The notes under the pieces: generated by a model | Told to the model about the DNA's origin: nothing | What the model saw: the letters and a program-made list of their open reading frames with translations, nothing else | Database searches by the model: none | Source: CAXBBB01 sp963793245 | GTDB taxonomy: Bacteria; Bacteroidota; Rhodothermia; Rhodothermales; BA12 | DNA length: 64,000 nt | NCBI GenBank assembly: GCA_963793245.1 | Contig: CAWBZG010000002.1 | Location: 1,178,001-1,242,000 of the forward strand | Reading direction: 5' to 3' | Program-made: the position numbers and the translations under genes | Shown: piece by piece, positions 49,101 through 57,318 of the stretch | How positions within the stretch are numbered: the stretch's first letter is position 1 | Layout: the number at the start of each line of letters is the position of its first letter

Positions 49101-49574
49101 AACCCGCTCCAGGGCGCCTACATCGTCGACTATTTGACAGACTTGGTAGAAGAAGCCGTCTGGACGGAGTTCGACCGCCTGACGGACCGTGGTGGCGTGT
49201 TGGGCGCTATGGAGACGATGTATCAGCGCGGACGCATTCAGGAGGAGTCGATGCTTTACGAGCAGCGCAAGCACAGCGGCGAACTTCCGATCATTGGCGT
49301 CAACACCTTCCGGGCCGATGGCGAGAACGAGCCGCAGCGCGTTGAACTCATGCGCTCATCCGACGACGAGAAGCAAGCGCAACTCGCTTCTCTCAACGCC
49401 TTCCACGCACGCCACGCCAGCCAGTCTGCTGACGCGCTTACTCAACTGAAACAGGTCGCGCTTGCCGGAGGGAACGTCTTCGACCAACTGCTCGACACCG
49501 TCCGGGTATGCTCGCTCGGCCAGATCACCGACGCGCTCTACCAGGTTGGCGGGCAGTATCGGCGAAGCATGTAA
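46164..49574 (+). CDS. icmF: Fused isobutyryl-CoA mutase IcmF
   Basis: 1136 residues. Order: B12-binding domain (about 8-140) with the cobalt-ligating motif DGHDAS (H22); MeaB-like G-protein chaperone domain (about 195-430) with P-loop GTGGAGKST; linker; acyl-CoA mutase TIM barrel (about 560-1130). GGFPYTAGVFPF and DPTRMFAGEGAPERTNRRF match the IcmF branch rather than methylmalonyl-CoA mutase. It interconverts isobutyryl-CoA and n-butyryl-CoA (or related acids) using adenosylcobalamin, with the G domain controlling cofactor loading. Slightly longer than usual (about 1090). The cofactor is provided by the adenosyltransferase at 15.8 kb. Confidence 0.95.
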   Translation: MPKYTPTHPIRIVTAASLFDGHDASINVMRRILQAQGAEVIHLGHNRAARDVVETAIQEDAQGIAVSSYQGGHVEYFGYLRDLLDEAGATHVKLFGGGGGVIVQDEIDGLAERGVRIFSPDDGMRMGLEGMISEIIQACDFDPAALQVEDGADDGVAVATQRDVKLARSLTRVEQTATQHSGDGAPQISVGGSGDSELAPVVGITGTGGAGKSTLTDELIRRFLMDFDDLDIAVVSVDPTRQRTGGALLGDRIRMNASYGAYAGRVFMRSLATRQAHRSVSQALREVVQTCRASGFGLVLVETAGIGQSDTEIASLADLTLYVMTPEFGAPTQLEKIGMLDTADLVALNKMEKRGSEDALRGVQKQMQRNRATFDQSPDQMPVYATQASRFNDPGVTRLYRGLVDQLGARTNWTRTATLEPGPAKAAATVVPPNRVRYLSDIAETGRSYRAWATKQADIAQKWGQAKGALGQLPADASDDVRQTLSQLAEHRWNELDSESTSILDGWDALSEQYSGDVFEYQVRGRTLSVPLTRTTLAGSKVPRVALPRTTDPGERLRFALLENVPGGFPYTAGVFPFKREGEDPTRMFAGEGAPERTNRRFHLVSLGQPAARLSTAFDSVTLYGADPAVEPDVYGKIGNAGVSICTLDDMKKLYSGFDLCAPTTSVSMTINGPAPMLLAFFFNTAVDQQVERHLVAEGSWEAAQTALDKHAPDRPTYNPWGPTGLMSGLPQGHDGSGLGLLGATGQDLVDWGVMEQSEFDTIRDRTLTQVRGTVQADILKEDQAQNTCIFSTEFALRLMGDVQQAFIDRGVRNYYSVSVSGYHIAEAGANPITQLAFTLANGFTYVEYYLSRGMSVDDFARNLSFFFSNGMDAEYTVIGRVARRIWSIAMRERYSADDRSQKLKYHIQTSGRSLHAQEISFNDIRTTLQALLAIYDNCNSLHTNAYDEAITTPTEQSVRSAMAIQMIINRELGLAMNENPLQGAYIVDYLTDLVEEAVWTEFDRLTDRGGVLGAMETMYQRGRIQEESMLYEQRKHSGELPIIGVNTFRADGENEPQRVELMRSSDDEKQAQLASLNAFHARHASQSADALTQLKQVALAGGNVFDQLLDTVRVCSLGQITDALYQVGGQYRRSM

Positions 49575-49641
49575 CCTGTTACCCTTTCCGACCTATCCGT
49601 CTCGACGCGCGTTTGCGCCTTCCAACCTTACTAGAATCCCC

Positions 49642-50373
49642 ATGCCCGACCTTCTCGGCCTTCTGCAATCCTCACTATCCGGCGGCACTGTCGATCAAAT
49701 CAGCAACCAGATCGGCGCCTCGCGTGAGCAAACGTCTACAGCTATGGAGACGGCGCTCCCGTTGCTGGTCGGCGCGCTGTCGCGCAACGCACGTCAGCCA
49801 GGCGGTGCGCAGGCGCTGGCTGGAGCGCTCGATCGAGATCACGCAGGCGGTGGACTGCTCGACCAACTGGGCGGGTTGGGCGGTGCGGCAGGAGCGCTGG
49901 GTGGACTCCTCGGAGGCGGAAGTCAGTCCGGTGCTGGTGGAGGGCTGATGGGCGGAATGGGCGGTGCCATTCTGGGTCAGATCTTAGGGTCGGGCGGCGG
50001 AAAGGCGATGGATGGCGGCGGCATTTTGGGGCACATTCTGGGCGGTAAACGCGGCGCGGTAGAACAAGGAGTGGGCAAGGCGTCCGGTCTTGATGCGGCG
50101 AAAGTGGGCCAGTTGATGATGATTCTCGCTCCCATCGTGATGTCGGCTCTGGCCAAGCGCAAGCAGCAGGCCGGTCTTGATGCCGGTGGTTTGGCGCGCG
50201 AGTTGGAGCAGGAACAGCACCAAATGGAACGCAACACGCCCGGTATGGGGCAAGGCGGCCTGATGGACCTGCTCGACCGTGACGGCGACGGCTCCATCGC
50301 AGGTGAGATCGGCAGTATCGGCGCGGCGTTGGGCGGATCGGGGCTATTGGGCGGTCTGCTCGGCGGTCGATGA
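49642..50373 (+). CDS. DUF937 (YidB-like) glycine-rich protein
   Basis: A 243-residue soluble protein of the DUF937 family. The N-terminal half (MPDLLGLLQSSLSGGTVDQI, then ALPLLVGALSRNA) and the later LMMILAPIVMSALAKRK are typical. The centre is an unusually Gly/Leu-rich stretch of GGL-type repeats (about 75-145). The C-terminus has an EF-hand-like acidic loop LLDRDGDGSIAGEIGS, then glycine-rich sequence again. Function unknown for the family. The stop overlaps the next gene's start (ATGA). Confidence 0.85.
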   Translation: MPDLLGLLQSSLSGGTVDQISNQIGASREQTSTAMETALPLLVGALSRNARQPGGAQALAGALDRDHAGGGLLDQLGGLGGAAGALGGLLGGGSQSGAGGGLMGGMGGAILGQILGSGGGKAMDGGGILGHILGGKRGAVEQGVGKASGLDAAKVGQLMMILAPIVMSALAKRKQQAGLDAGGLARELEQEQHQMERNTPGMGQGGLMDLLDRDGDGSIAGEIGSIGAALGGSGLLGGLLGGR

Positions 50374-50885
50374 GTCAGGAGGGGCCTGCGGGCACGGTTC
50401 ACATCGTCTTCGGTCCTCAAGGAGCGGGGAAATCGACGTATTCCAGTCGTCTTGCCGGGGAGCACCAAGCGGTCTGCTTTTCGATCGACGAGTGGATGCA
50501 CCGCTTGTACGGAGCCGATCTGCCGACCCCTTTGGACTTTGGCTGGGTCATGGAACGGGTTCGGCGATGCGAGGAGCAGATTTGGGAGACGGCATCGGCC
50601 ATTGCCCAACTCGGTTCGGATGTCGTGTTGGATCTCGGCTTCATGAAAGTCGACAATCGCAGACGGTTTTCAGAGCAGTCCCGCTCATGCCAACTCCCGT
50701 TCCAATTGCATTTCGTCGATGCCCCGCTTGGGCTTCGTAAGTCGCGAGTTCGCGCCAGGAATTCCGAGCAGGGCAGCACCTTTTCCTTCGAGGTCACCCC
50801 GGCGATGTTCGACTTCATGGAGCAACGGTTTCAGCAGCCGACCGATGCCGAGCGTGCGTCAGCCATCGTTTCGGCGTCCGAATAG
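50370..50885 (+). CDS. P-loop ATPase/kinase of the zeta-toxin/AAA_33 type
   Basis: A 171-residue nucleotide-binding protein. Walker A is FGPQGAGKSTYS, the acceptor-like region is FSIDEWMHRLYG, Walker B-like is VVLDLGFM, and a lid segment has RKSRVRARNSEQG. This is the AAA_33 small-molecule-kinase layout (Chloramphenicol phosphotransferase/zeta-like). The substrate is unknown; no antitoxin is adjacent, so a toxin role is not supported. Translationally coupled to the DUF937 gene by a 4-base overlap. Confidence 0.82.
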   Translation: MSQEGPAGTVHIVFGPQGAGKSTYSSRLAGEHQAVCFSIDEWMHRLYGADLPTPLDFGWVMERVRRCEEQIWETASAIAQLGSDVVLDLGFMKVDNRRRFSEQSRSCQLPFQLHFVDAPLGLRKSRVRARNSEQGSTFSFEVTPAMFDFMEQRFQQPTDAERASAIVSASE

Positions 50886-50918
50886 TTCTTCTATACGACG
50901 CCCCGTTCCAGTTTGGCG

Positions 50919-52046
50919 ATGCGAATCCCTTTCGGCACGCTCCACCTCGACACCGCAGCGCGCCACCGATCCGATCCGGAGCGCGCGCTTCCGTCGTGGT
51001 TTTGCGATCCAGTCGACTGGCTGCAGACGCACAATCCATCCGACGTGGTCGGACTGCTTGAACGAGCCGAGGATTGGAGGCGACGCGGCTATTGGGTCGG
51101 GGGATTTATTGGCTACGAAGCGGCACGGGCATGGGGTCTACCTACGTGCGAATCTCGCTCGGATGTGCCGCTTATGACCCTCGGGGTATACGAGGCACCC
51201 GGCAAGCCACCTACAATCGTTGAGTCAGGTGCTCCGGCCCTCGATCTACGGCCCCAATGGACACGAGCGCAGCATGCAAACGCTCACGAACGCGTCCGAT
51301 CTCTGATTCGCGAGGGTGACGTGTATCAGATCAATCTGACGTTTCCTCTCATCGCCGATTTGTCATTGGATGATGCGTGGGGACTGTACCGGAGCGCACG
51401 GATTCGTCAGCCTGTAGCCTTTGGCGCATTCATGACGTGGGAGGGAGGCGCATTAGGCAGCCTGTCGCCCGAATTGTTCTTCCGTACGTCCGGCGATCGC
51501 ATCTGGACGCGCCCGATGAAGGGCACCCTGGCTCCCGGCGCTGATCCTGCCGCATTGGTCGGCGATGCGAAAAACCGCGCTGAAAATCTGATGATCGTCG
51601 ATCTCCTGCGAAACGATCTCTCGCGTGTCGCGGTGCCGGGGAGCGTACGCGTGCCCTCACTTTTTGAAGTGGAGCAGCATCCTACAGTGACGCAGATGAC
51701 GTCGACGGTCGAGGCGACGATGAAGCCTGGCGTGGCTGCCCCCGAACTGTTCGCAGCTCTCTTCCCATGCGGAAGCGTCACCGGAGCGCCCAAGCGTCGG
51801 GCTATGCAGCGAATCGCTGAGATTGAAGGCCGCCCACGTGGTCCCTATTGTGGCGCTATTGGAATGCTTGCCCCCGACGGACGCAACGTGTTTAGCGTCG
51901 CTATCCGCACGTTCGTAGCACAGGCTAATCGGATGACGATGGGCGTTGGAAGCGGTGTCGTCTGGGATTCAGTCGCTGCTGACGAATACGCCGAATGCCT
52001 GCTCAAATCTCGCTTTCTGACCGATGCTACCTCCCTCGCTGATTGA
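50919..52046 (+). CDS. pabB: Aminodeoxychorismate synthase component I
   Basis: A 375-residue chorismate-binding enzyme making 4-amino-4-deoxychorismate from chorismate for folate synthesis. Seen: EGDVYQINLTFPL, SPELFFRTSGDRIWTRPMKGT, KNRAENLMIVDLLRNDLSR, PCGSVTGAPKRRAM and GPYCGAIGML. It is shorter than E. coli PabB at the N-terminus, like many stand-alone PabB proteins. The ATG giving MRIPFG is preferred over a TTG two codons earlier. The 3' end overlaps pabC by 23 bases. Confidence 0.92.
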   Translation: MRIPFGTLHLDTAARHRSDPERALPSWFCDPVDWLQTHNPSDVVGLLERAEDWRRRGYWVGGFIGYEAARAWGLPTCESRSDVPLMTLGVYEAPGKPPTIVESGAPALDLRPQWTRAQHANAHERVRSLIREGDVYQINLTFPLIADLSLDDAWGLYRSARIRQPVAFGAFMTWEGGALGSLSPELFFRTSGDRIWTRPMKGTLAPGADPAALVGDAKNRAENLMIVDLLRNDLSRVAVPGSVRVPSLFEVEQHPTVTQMTSTVEATMKPGVAAPELFAALFPCGSVTGAPKRRAMQRIAEIEGRPRGPYCGAIGMLAPDGRNVFSVAIRTFVAQANRMTMGVGSGVVWDSVAADEYAECLLKSRFLTDATSLAD

Positions 52047-52674
52047 AACGATGCGTGTGGTAGGCGGTCGGATCCCGCTTCTTGACGCGCACATCCGTCG
52101 GTACCATCACAGTGCTGCCATTTTGGGCTACGTCGCTTCCGAGTGGAAAACCGACGCAGTATCGCGAGCCGTGGACGCTGAAGATTCCGTTTTGCGCGTT
52201 CAGATAGATGCGATGGGATCCGTAGAGTGGAGTTCGCGCTCACTTCCTGAACGACGCCAACCGATCACGGTCGCTGTGAGTAATGTCGCTCGCGACACCT
52301 CAAATCCGTTATTGCAAATCAAAAACACGGATCGGTGGATCTACGAGGAAGCAGCTCAGGAAGCGCTCAGCAGGGGAGTCGACTACGTCCTGATCCGCTC
52401 GAAATCCGACCAGATTACCGAAACGTCGATCCATACTCTTCTCTACCAAGCAGGTGGAAAGTGGTGGACACCTCCGCTGAGCGATGGTCTGCTCGCTGGT
52501 GTCGTCCGGGCTGAGTTACTGCGGCGCGGTGTCGTCGGCGAGCGGTCTTTCACAAGTGACGAGGCAAAGGGCAAGCCGCCGATCGCGCTGTGTAATGCTG
52601 TCGTCGGAGTTGTGAGCGCACGTTGGTGGGAAGCGGAATCGGCAGGTCTAGCTGGTCAGGGCCTCCGCCATTAG
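52024..52674 (+). CDS. pabC: Aminodeoxychorismate lyase / class IV aminotransferase-like
   Basis: A 216-residue PLP enzyme (fold type IV) that releases pyruvate from aminodeoxychorismate to give 4-aminobenzoate. Seen: substrate start ETMRVVGGRIPLLDAHIRRY, PLP lysine in QIKNTDRWIYEEA, and ITETSIHTLLY (Glu binding the ring nitrogen). Somewhat short for the family (about 250-270), with little sequence before the first motif. Overlaps pabB, so the pair is co-translated; its 3' end overlaps the convergent kinase gene by 27 bases. Confidence 0.87.
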   Translation: MLPPSLIETMRVVGGRIPLLDAHIRRYHHSAAILGYVASEWKTDAVSRAVDAEDSVLRVQIDAMGSVEWSSRSLPERRQPITVAVSNVARDTSNPLLQIKNTDRWIYEEAAQEALSRGVDYVLIRSKSDQITETSIHTLLYQAGGKWWTPPLSDGLLAGVVRAELLRRGVVGERSFTSDEAKGKPPIALCNAVVGVVSARWWEAESAGLAGQGLRH

Positions 52675-53547
52675 CAGCGCGCCATCGGCGGGAGGAGCAT
52701 CGGGGAGCGTCAGGGTGCAGCCCGGGATAAGGGCGGTGACGGCATCACCTAGCACGCTGCGGTACGTCGCGGATTCGCATAGCCCTCCGGCGAACGCGAT
52801 GGTTGGGGTGTCTAGTTTGGCCTTCAAAGCCGTTAGCTGGGCTTGCCGCGCGAGTGTGCGCGTCTGGAGTTCGAGTGCTTCGCGTGAGGGGACGTCGCCT
52901 TGCTCTACGGCTCGCAGCAAGAGGGGAGCTGCTTTCTGGACAGGCCACTTTTCTCGGTACACACGGCGGACGATGGTTTCGCTGGCGTCCATATCGTACT
53001 GCTCTCTGAGCATATCGACGAGGCAGGAGTGCCGGCCTCCGTCGAGTGTGTGAAGCGCGATCTGCAGCGCGGCCAAACCCAGCCGCGTACCGCTCGCTTC
53101 ATCGCCCAACAGGTATCCCCAGCCTCCGGCGCGGTGAATTTCGCCTTGTTCGTCGCGCATCAATGCGATGCTGCCGGTACCCGCGAGTAGCAGACCTCCC
53201 GGAGCACCGCCATGCGCGCCCGTCAGCGCGATATCGGCATCGTGGGTCACGTAGAGCGTCGGCTGAATGCGATTGGGTAGCAGAGCGAGGGTCGCGTCGC
53301 GCAGCAATTTCTGATCGACGCTGCGTCCTGCTCCTGCCACGCCCGCTACGATACGCAGGTGGTGGGTTTGGCTTCGGGCGGCGACCCGCTGGATCGCTTC
53401 GGCAAGCACCCGGGCCGATTCGTCGACGCCGTTGCGCTGCACGTTCGCTCCGTCGAGCAAGATGTCTTGGACACTTCCGTCCTCTCGGCGCCACCGAACC
53501 AGCGTTTTCGTTCCTCCGGCGTCGATGCCGACAGCAAGTGGGGTCAT
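52648..53547 (-). CDS. BadF/BadG/BcrA-type ATPase, N-acetylglucosamine kinase-like
   Basis: A 299-residue sugar-kinase-fold protein of the ASKHA superfamily. Seen: phosphate-1 loop IDAGGTKTLVRW, adenosine-site LLLAGTGSIALM, and GGWGYLLGDEASGTRLG, the hallmark of the GlcNAc-kinase-like BadF subgroup; the adenosine motif is IAFAGGLCESATYR. It likely phosphorylates an amino sugar recovered from peptidoglycan, consistent with the amidases and peptidases in the window, though the substrate is inferred. The ATG overlaps the stop of the upstream minus-strand gene by 4 bases. Confidence 0.85.
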   Translation of the reverse strand: MTPLAVGIDAGGTKTLVRWRREDGSVQDILLDGANVQRNGVDESARVLAEAIQRVAARSQTHHLRIVAGVAGAGRSVDQKLLRDATLALLPNRIQPTLYVTHDADIALTGAHGGAPGGLLLAGTGSIALMRDEQGEIHRAGGWGYLLGDEASGTRLGLAALQIALHTLDGGRHSCLVDMLREQYDMDASETIVRRVYREKWPVQKAAPLLLRAVEQGDVPSREALELQTRTLARQAQLTALKAKLDTPTIAFAGGLCESATYRSVLGDAVTALIPGCTLTLPDAPPADGALLMAEALTS

Positions 53548-55313
53548 TCCGGGGATAGGGTAATCGGCGTGGCCCAAGATAGCGTGCGGAAACGGGGCAC
53601 GTTGTAGCGCCGTCGTTCGTGATCGAACATCCGCTCAGGCGTGTACCGGAGCGACGCGACCCGGATACCCTCCCCGCGCCACGCCAGGGCGAACGTCGTG
53701 AGCGAACTGAGCGTGTCCGATTCGCTTCGGCGCTGGTAGGCGAGGGCGGTTGGGTAGCCGTAGCCGGGCGACTCGATGCTGCCCTTCCCAGACTGCAACG
53801 TGGCCACCGAGAGCGGAAGCCGCAGGGTGCGCCCGTGAACATCACCCCAACGCCAGGCCTCGGTTGTGGCCCCTCGGGAACGTGCTAGTCGGGCGACAGC
53901 GCGTGCGAAGTCGGCGGTGATGCGCGCGCTTGCGAAAAACCCCGAAGTGTCCGGGTCAATCGCAGACGGGCGGCCCAGCCACGCATCGTAGAGCGTCGCA
54001 CCGACACTGTGTACGTCGAACAGCCCATCCCAGCCAACGAGAATTGCCGCCGACTCGCGCAGCAGATCGGTCTTGAGCAAACTGGTGTCGATTCGTGCGG
54101 CGGCACCTTTCGCGAGTGCGAGGGCCTGACCGCTCAGCGGTGGGACGCGGTAGTAGCCGTCAACGCCCGATCCGCCTAGCGAGTCGGCAGAGGTTGCGAG
54201 TGCCAAACGTACCGAATCAGAGGACGCCGAAATGGGAACTGTACTTCCGCTCCATTCGACGCGTTGGGCGTTCAGAACCGCTTGTCCGGTGAAGCTGAGA
54301 GCGGGTTCGTCGAGTCGTCCCCATTCGAGTACGAGCGACGAAGGCACGAGCAATCGGCTCCCCTGCGCGCTCCCCGTACGAAAACCGATTTCGAGATCGT
54401 CGTCGAATTGGATGCGGTGATCGCTGATCAGAAACGTATCGGATGGCGTGGTGCGACGGATGGAGATGGGGGAGGGGTTGGGCAATTCGGCCCATCCGCC
54501 CTGGTTGGTCCACTCGGCGAGTTCCATCGGGGTACCCATCAGGGTAACTCTCCACGTGGTGTCGGCTCCGGTTACGTGACCGCTCAGGTGAAGGGGAGAA
54601 CGAGCCGATCCCCCGATTCCCCAGCGCAGCACGTTCCACCGATAGGATGAGTCTGCGAGTGAGAAGGTCGCGCTTCCATCGAAGGAGTAGAGCGCTGCCG
54701 CCTCACGAAATGCGCGGTGAGCATTGGAAAACACGCCTTGGGTTGAGTCAGCGAGGACGAGAGAGTCGACCTGCAGCGGGGAGGCGGCGTACGCAACAAC
54801 CTGTGCGACCAGAACGCTGTGCCACGGCTCCCAAGTTTCGGGCATACCGACGACGGCGTTCAGGGCGCCCGAGTCGAACGTGGCGCGGAGAGCAGCGTCC
54901 AATCCGTCGGCGTAGGCCTGGAGCCGTTCGTGCTCCGCGTCACCGAGCGCATCGTACGCGTCTCGGCCTATGCGCTCGAGTTCTGCAGTCGCGGCGTGCA
55001 GGTCGAGACCGGCTGCGCTCGATCCGCCCCATTGGGAAACCGACGCCAGACCCAGTTGACGAAGCGCCAGCGGTGTCCACGCGTCTTCGGAGCCATGAGC
55101 GAATCCCAGCGCGCGCCAGAAGTCGGCGTCGTTGGACGCATCAATCAGCGCGGCAGCGGCATCCGCGGCTAGCGTCACCGAGGCATCGGACGTCAGGCCG
55201 GCAACATCGGCGCGTTCGATTTCGTGGGTACCCGCGTTCAGAAGGAGGCTGGTACCGGCCAGCGTCGCCGCGAGCGCGACGATCAGGAAGAGCAGAGTGG
55301 CGAGTGCGCGCAA
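53544..55313 (-). CDS. Penicillin-acylase-like (Ntn-hydrolase S45) protein, probably degenerate
   Basis: A 589-residue exported protein with N-terminal hydrophobic segment. FWRALGFAHGSEDAWTPLAL resembles the start of the acylase alpha chain, and AWRWGDVHGRTLRLPLS the WGxxH region of the beta chain. The normal nucleophile context (SNxW...SG, where autocleavage exposes a Ser) is not seen; the corresponding area reads SSYRWNVLRWGIGGSARSPL. Shorter than typical S45 enzymes (about 750-800). It may be a divergent or inactive relative. Encoded ahead of the BadF kinase in a two-gene run with overlapping ends. Codon use is ordinary. Confidence 0.65.
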   Translation of the reverse strand: MRALATLLFLIVALAATLAGTSLLLNAGTHEIERADVAGLTSDASVTLAADAAAALIDASNDADFWRALGFAHGSEDAWTPLALRQLGLASVSQWGGSSAAGLDLHAATAELERIGRDAYDALGDAEHERLQAYADGLDAALRATFDSGALNAVVGMPETWEPWHSVLVAQVVAYAASPLQVDSLVLADSTQGVFSNAHRAFREAAALYSFDGSATFSLADSSYRWNVLRWGIGGSARSPLHLSGHVTGADTTWRVTLMGTPMELAEWTNQGGWAELPNPSPISIRRTTPSDTFLISDHRIQFDDDLEIGFRTGSAQGSRLLVPSSLVLEWGRLDEPALSFTGQAVLNAQRVEWSGSTVPISASSDSVRLALATSADSLGGSGVDGYYRVPPLSGQALALAKGAAARIDTSLLKTDLLRESAAILVGWDGLFDVHSVGATLYDAWLGRPSAIDPDTSGFFASARITADFARAVARLARSRGATTEAWRWGDVHGRTLRLPLSVATLQSGKGSIESPGYGYPTALAYQRRSESDTLSSLTTFALAWRGEGIRVASLRYTPERMFDHERRRYNVPRFRTLSWATPITLSPE

Positions 55314-55431
55314 GCAGATCGGGGGAGTTGAGGGCGAGTTTGTAAGATAGACGGATCGGTTGTCTGAGGGGCCGAGAGCAACTCTCGGGTGCGTGAATGG
55401 TCTGATACAAGAGGCCGCGCTACATCTTTCG

Positions 55432-55461
55432 TTGACAAACGAACAGGTTGTGCGGTATCCT
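55432..55461 (+). promoter_or_regulatory. Sigma-70-type promoter for the exbB-exbD operon
   Basis: TTGACA at 55432-55437 and TATCCT at 55456-55461 with an 18-nt spacer, about 105 bases before the exbB ATG. It is the best -35/-10 match I found in the window. The rest of the 253-bp gap (55314-55566) holds a small inverted repeat CCGAGAG / CTCTCGG at 55372-55388. Confidence 0.55.
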
Positions 55462-55566
55462 TACATCAGAACGCGCTCTTAGCCGCTCCTACTTTTAGCG
55501 ATCTGCCCCACGCAGTTTCGCCCTCGTATCACCCACCCACATCTCCTCGCTGGAGGATCCCTCAAC

Positions 55567-56328
55567 ATGACCCTGCTCTCGACCCTGATGCTGCTTCCTC
55601 AGGAAGCGTTGGACGCCGCTGGCGACGATGGTGGCAACATCATCAACATTTTCGTCGACCGTTTCAATGAGGGCGGCATCTGGATGTGGCCGATCTTGAT
55701 CTGCCTCATCCTCGGCCTCGCCGTTGCATTCGAGCGCCTGATCACGCTCAACCGCGCCGACATCAACACGCGTAAGTTCCTCGTCAACGTCAAGCGCGCG
55801 CTCGAAGAAGGCGGCGTTCCCGCTGCCGAAGAGGTCTGCGCCAACACGCGCGGTCCGGTTGCTTCGGTCTTCCAGGCTGGTCTGCTCCGCTCGGACGAAG
55901 GCATCGAAGGCGTCGAGAAAGCCATCGTCAGCTACGGCTCGATCGAGATGAGCTTCTTGGAGCGCGGAATCATCTGGCTCTCGCTCTTTATCACGATTGC
56001 TCCCATGTTCGGCTTCCTCGGAACGGTCGTCGGGATGGTCGAGGCGTTTGACTCGATCGAAAGCGCCGGAGACATCTCGCCTTCGCTCGTTGCCGGTGGT
56101 ATCAAGGTCGCGCTTTTGACGACGGTCTTCGGCCTCATCGTCGCGCTGATCCTGCAGTTCTTCTACAACTACTGCGTATCGAAGATCGACCGCATCGTGG
56201 TCGACATGGAAGAAGCGTCTATCGAACTGATCGACTCGCTGCTCCACATGCGTTCGGGCCGTCCGCTCACGCCGGTTGCCGCTCCCGTCGTCGTCGACAA
56301 CACCGGCGATACGACGACCGTTTCCTGA
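55567..56328 (+). CDS. exbB: MotA/TolQ/ExbB proton channel protein
   Basis: A 253-residue inner-membrane protein with three hydrophobic segments: near residues 38-56 (IWMWPILICLILGLAVAFER), 133-160 (IIWLSLFITIAPMFGFLGTVVGM) and 180-205 (LLTTVFGLIVALILQFFY). GFLGTVVGMVEAFDSI is the channel signature. With ExbD it forms a proton-driven motor energising TonB-dependent uptake or Tol-type envelope work; in Bacteroidota such motors also drive gliding/T9SS, but those belong to other families. First gene of a four-gene operon. Confidence 0.93.
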   Translation: MTLLSTLMLLPQEALDAAGDDGGNIINIFVDRFNEGGIWMWPILICLILGLAVAFERLITLNRADINTRKFLVNVKRALEEGGVPAAEEVCANTRGPVASVFQAGLLRSDEGIEGVEKAIVSYGSIEMSFLERGIIWLSLFITIAPMFGFLGTVVGMVEAFDSIESAGDISPSLVAGGIKVALLTTVFGLIVALILQFFYNYCVSKIDRIVVDMEEASIELIDSLLHMRSGRPLTPVAAPVVVDNTGDTTTVS

Positions 56329-56356
56329 CCCGATCACCCTCTAATACCCCATTCCT

Positions 56357-56632
56357 ATGGAATCCCAACTTGCCGTAATCGGCATCTACGTTGCGGTCGG
56401 CATTACGCTGCTGGGGCTTTTGGTGATCGCTCTGTTCGGCATCAAAAACCTCGCGGCTGGCAAGATCCAGCCGACCACTCTCATCAGTGTCGCTTTGCCC
56501 GCGCTCATCACCCTCGTGCTCTACTTCGTGATGGGCAGCTGGGCGGAAGCCGCTATCACGACCGTCCTCGTGATGGTTGCGCTCGGCGTCCTCGTGCTGG
56601 TCGGCGGAAGCCTCAAAGGTATCGTACGCTGA
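56357..56632 (+). CDS. Small membrane protein between exbB and exbD
   Basis: 91 residues with three likely hydrophobic helices (about 4-28, 40-57, 63-85) and almost no soluble part. It lies 28 bases after exbB and ahead of the first exbD, so it is probably co-transcribed. No family recognised. A role as an accessory subunit of the motor is inference from position only. Confidence 0.75.
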   Translation: MESQLAVIGIYVAVGITLLGLLVIALFGIKNLAAGKIQPTTLISVALPALITLVLYFVMGSWAEAAITTVLVMVALGVLVLVGGSLKGIVR

Positions 56633-56716
56633 TCTGTTCGTGATCATGCGCCCCGGCTTGTGCGAACCGCTCAGGCCGGGGCGTTGTCACGACAGGTCCT
56701 TTCCCTCTCTCTGATT

Positions 56717-57281
56717 ATGCCTCTCCTCAAGAAAAAGAAGAAACGCGAAGTCGAAATCCCGACCTCGTCGATGGCTGACATCGCGTTCCTGCTCCTCATC
56801 TTCTTCCTGGTCACCACGACCATCGACGTCGACACGGGCATCGGCATGACGCTACCGCCCAAGCCGGACGAGAACGAAACGCCGCCACCTGTTGCTGACC
56901 GCAACCTGCTAGCACTTCTCGTAAACGAGAACGGTGATATTCTGCTCGAAGGCGAGCCGACGAACCTGAACTCCGTCCGGTCGACCGTTACCCGTCACGT
57001 CACGAACAACGGCGCTGACCCTAACTATTCGGACAATCCGGACAAAGCGGTCGTCTCGCTCAAGTTTACGCGTCGGACGCCTTACAACAGCTACATCGAC
57101 GTGCTCGACGAAGTCTGGATGGCGTACCGTGAGTTGTGGGACAACGAAGCCCGGTCGATGGGGTACGCTTCGTACGTCAGCCTACACCGATCAACTCGCA
57201 GGCGCAGAGAACGAGATCCGCGAGAAGTACAAGGCGCAGATTTCGATTGCCGAGCCTGATCCAGGTCAACCTGGCGGCTGA
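56717..57281 (+). pseudogene. exbD: First ExbD/TolR biopolymer transport protein, C-terminal frame break
   Basis: An ExbD-type protein with a basic start (LLKKKKKREVEIPTSSM), a single helix with the proton-path Asp (SMADIAFLLLIFFLVTTTID) and a periplasmic domain. In the frame as sequenced the protein ends at 57259 with an Arg-rich tail that looks unnatural (STRRRRERDP). From 57180 the +1 frame reads AYTDQLAGAENEIREKYKAQ and then ISIAEPDPGQPGG before a stop at 57279-57281, an ExbD-like C-terminus. Removing one base near 57177 would join the parts into 187 residues. The core domain lies before the break, so some function may remain. Either a base error, a mutation or recoding. Confidence 0.82.
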
Positions 57282-57318
57282 TCAGGTCCGTTTTACGCTT
57301 AGACATCTTTCCCACCTC

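Noticed and set aside
47673..49274. 533-codon minus-strand open frame inside icmF
   Set aside because: Shadow of the mutase domain; composition is biased and nothing is recognisable.
50370..50885. Zeta-type toxin of a toxin-antitoxin system
   Set aside because: No antitoxin gene; the upstream partner is a DUF937 protein. Only the kinase fold is supported.
55372..55388. CCGAGAG/CTCTCGG inverted repeat as a terminator
   Set aside because: The stem is only 7 bp and no T-run follows on either strand.
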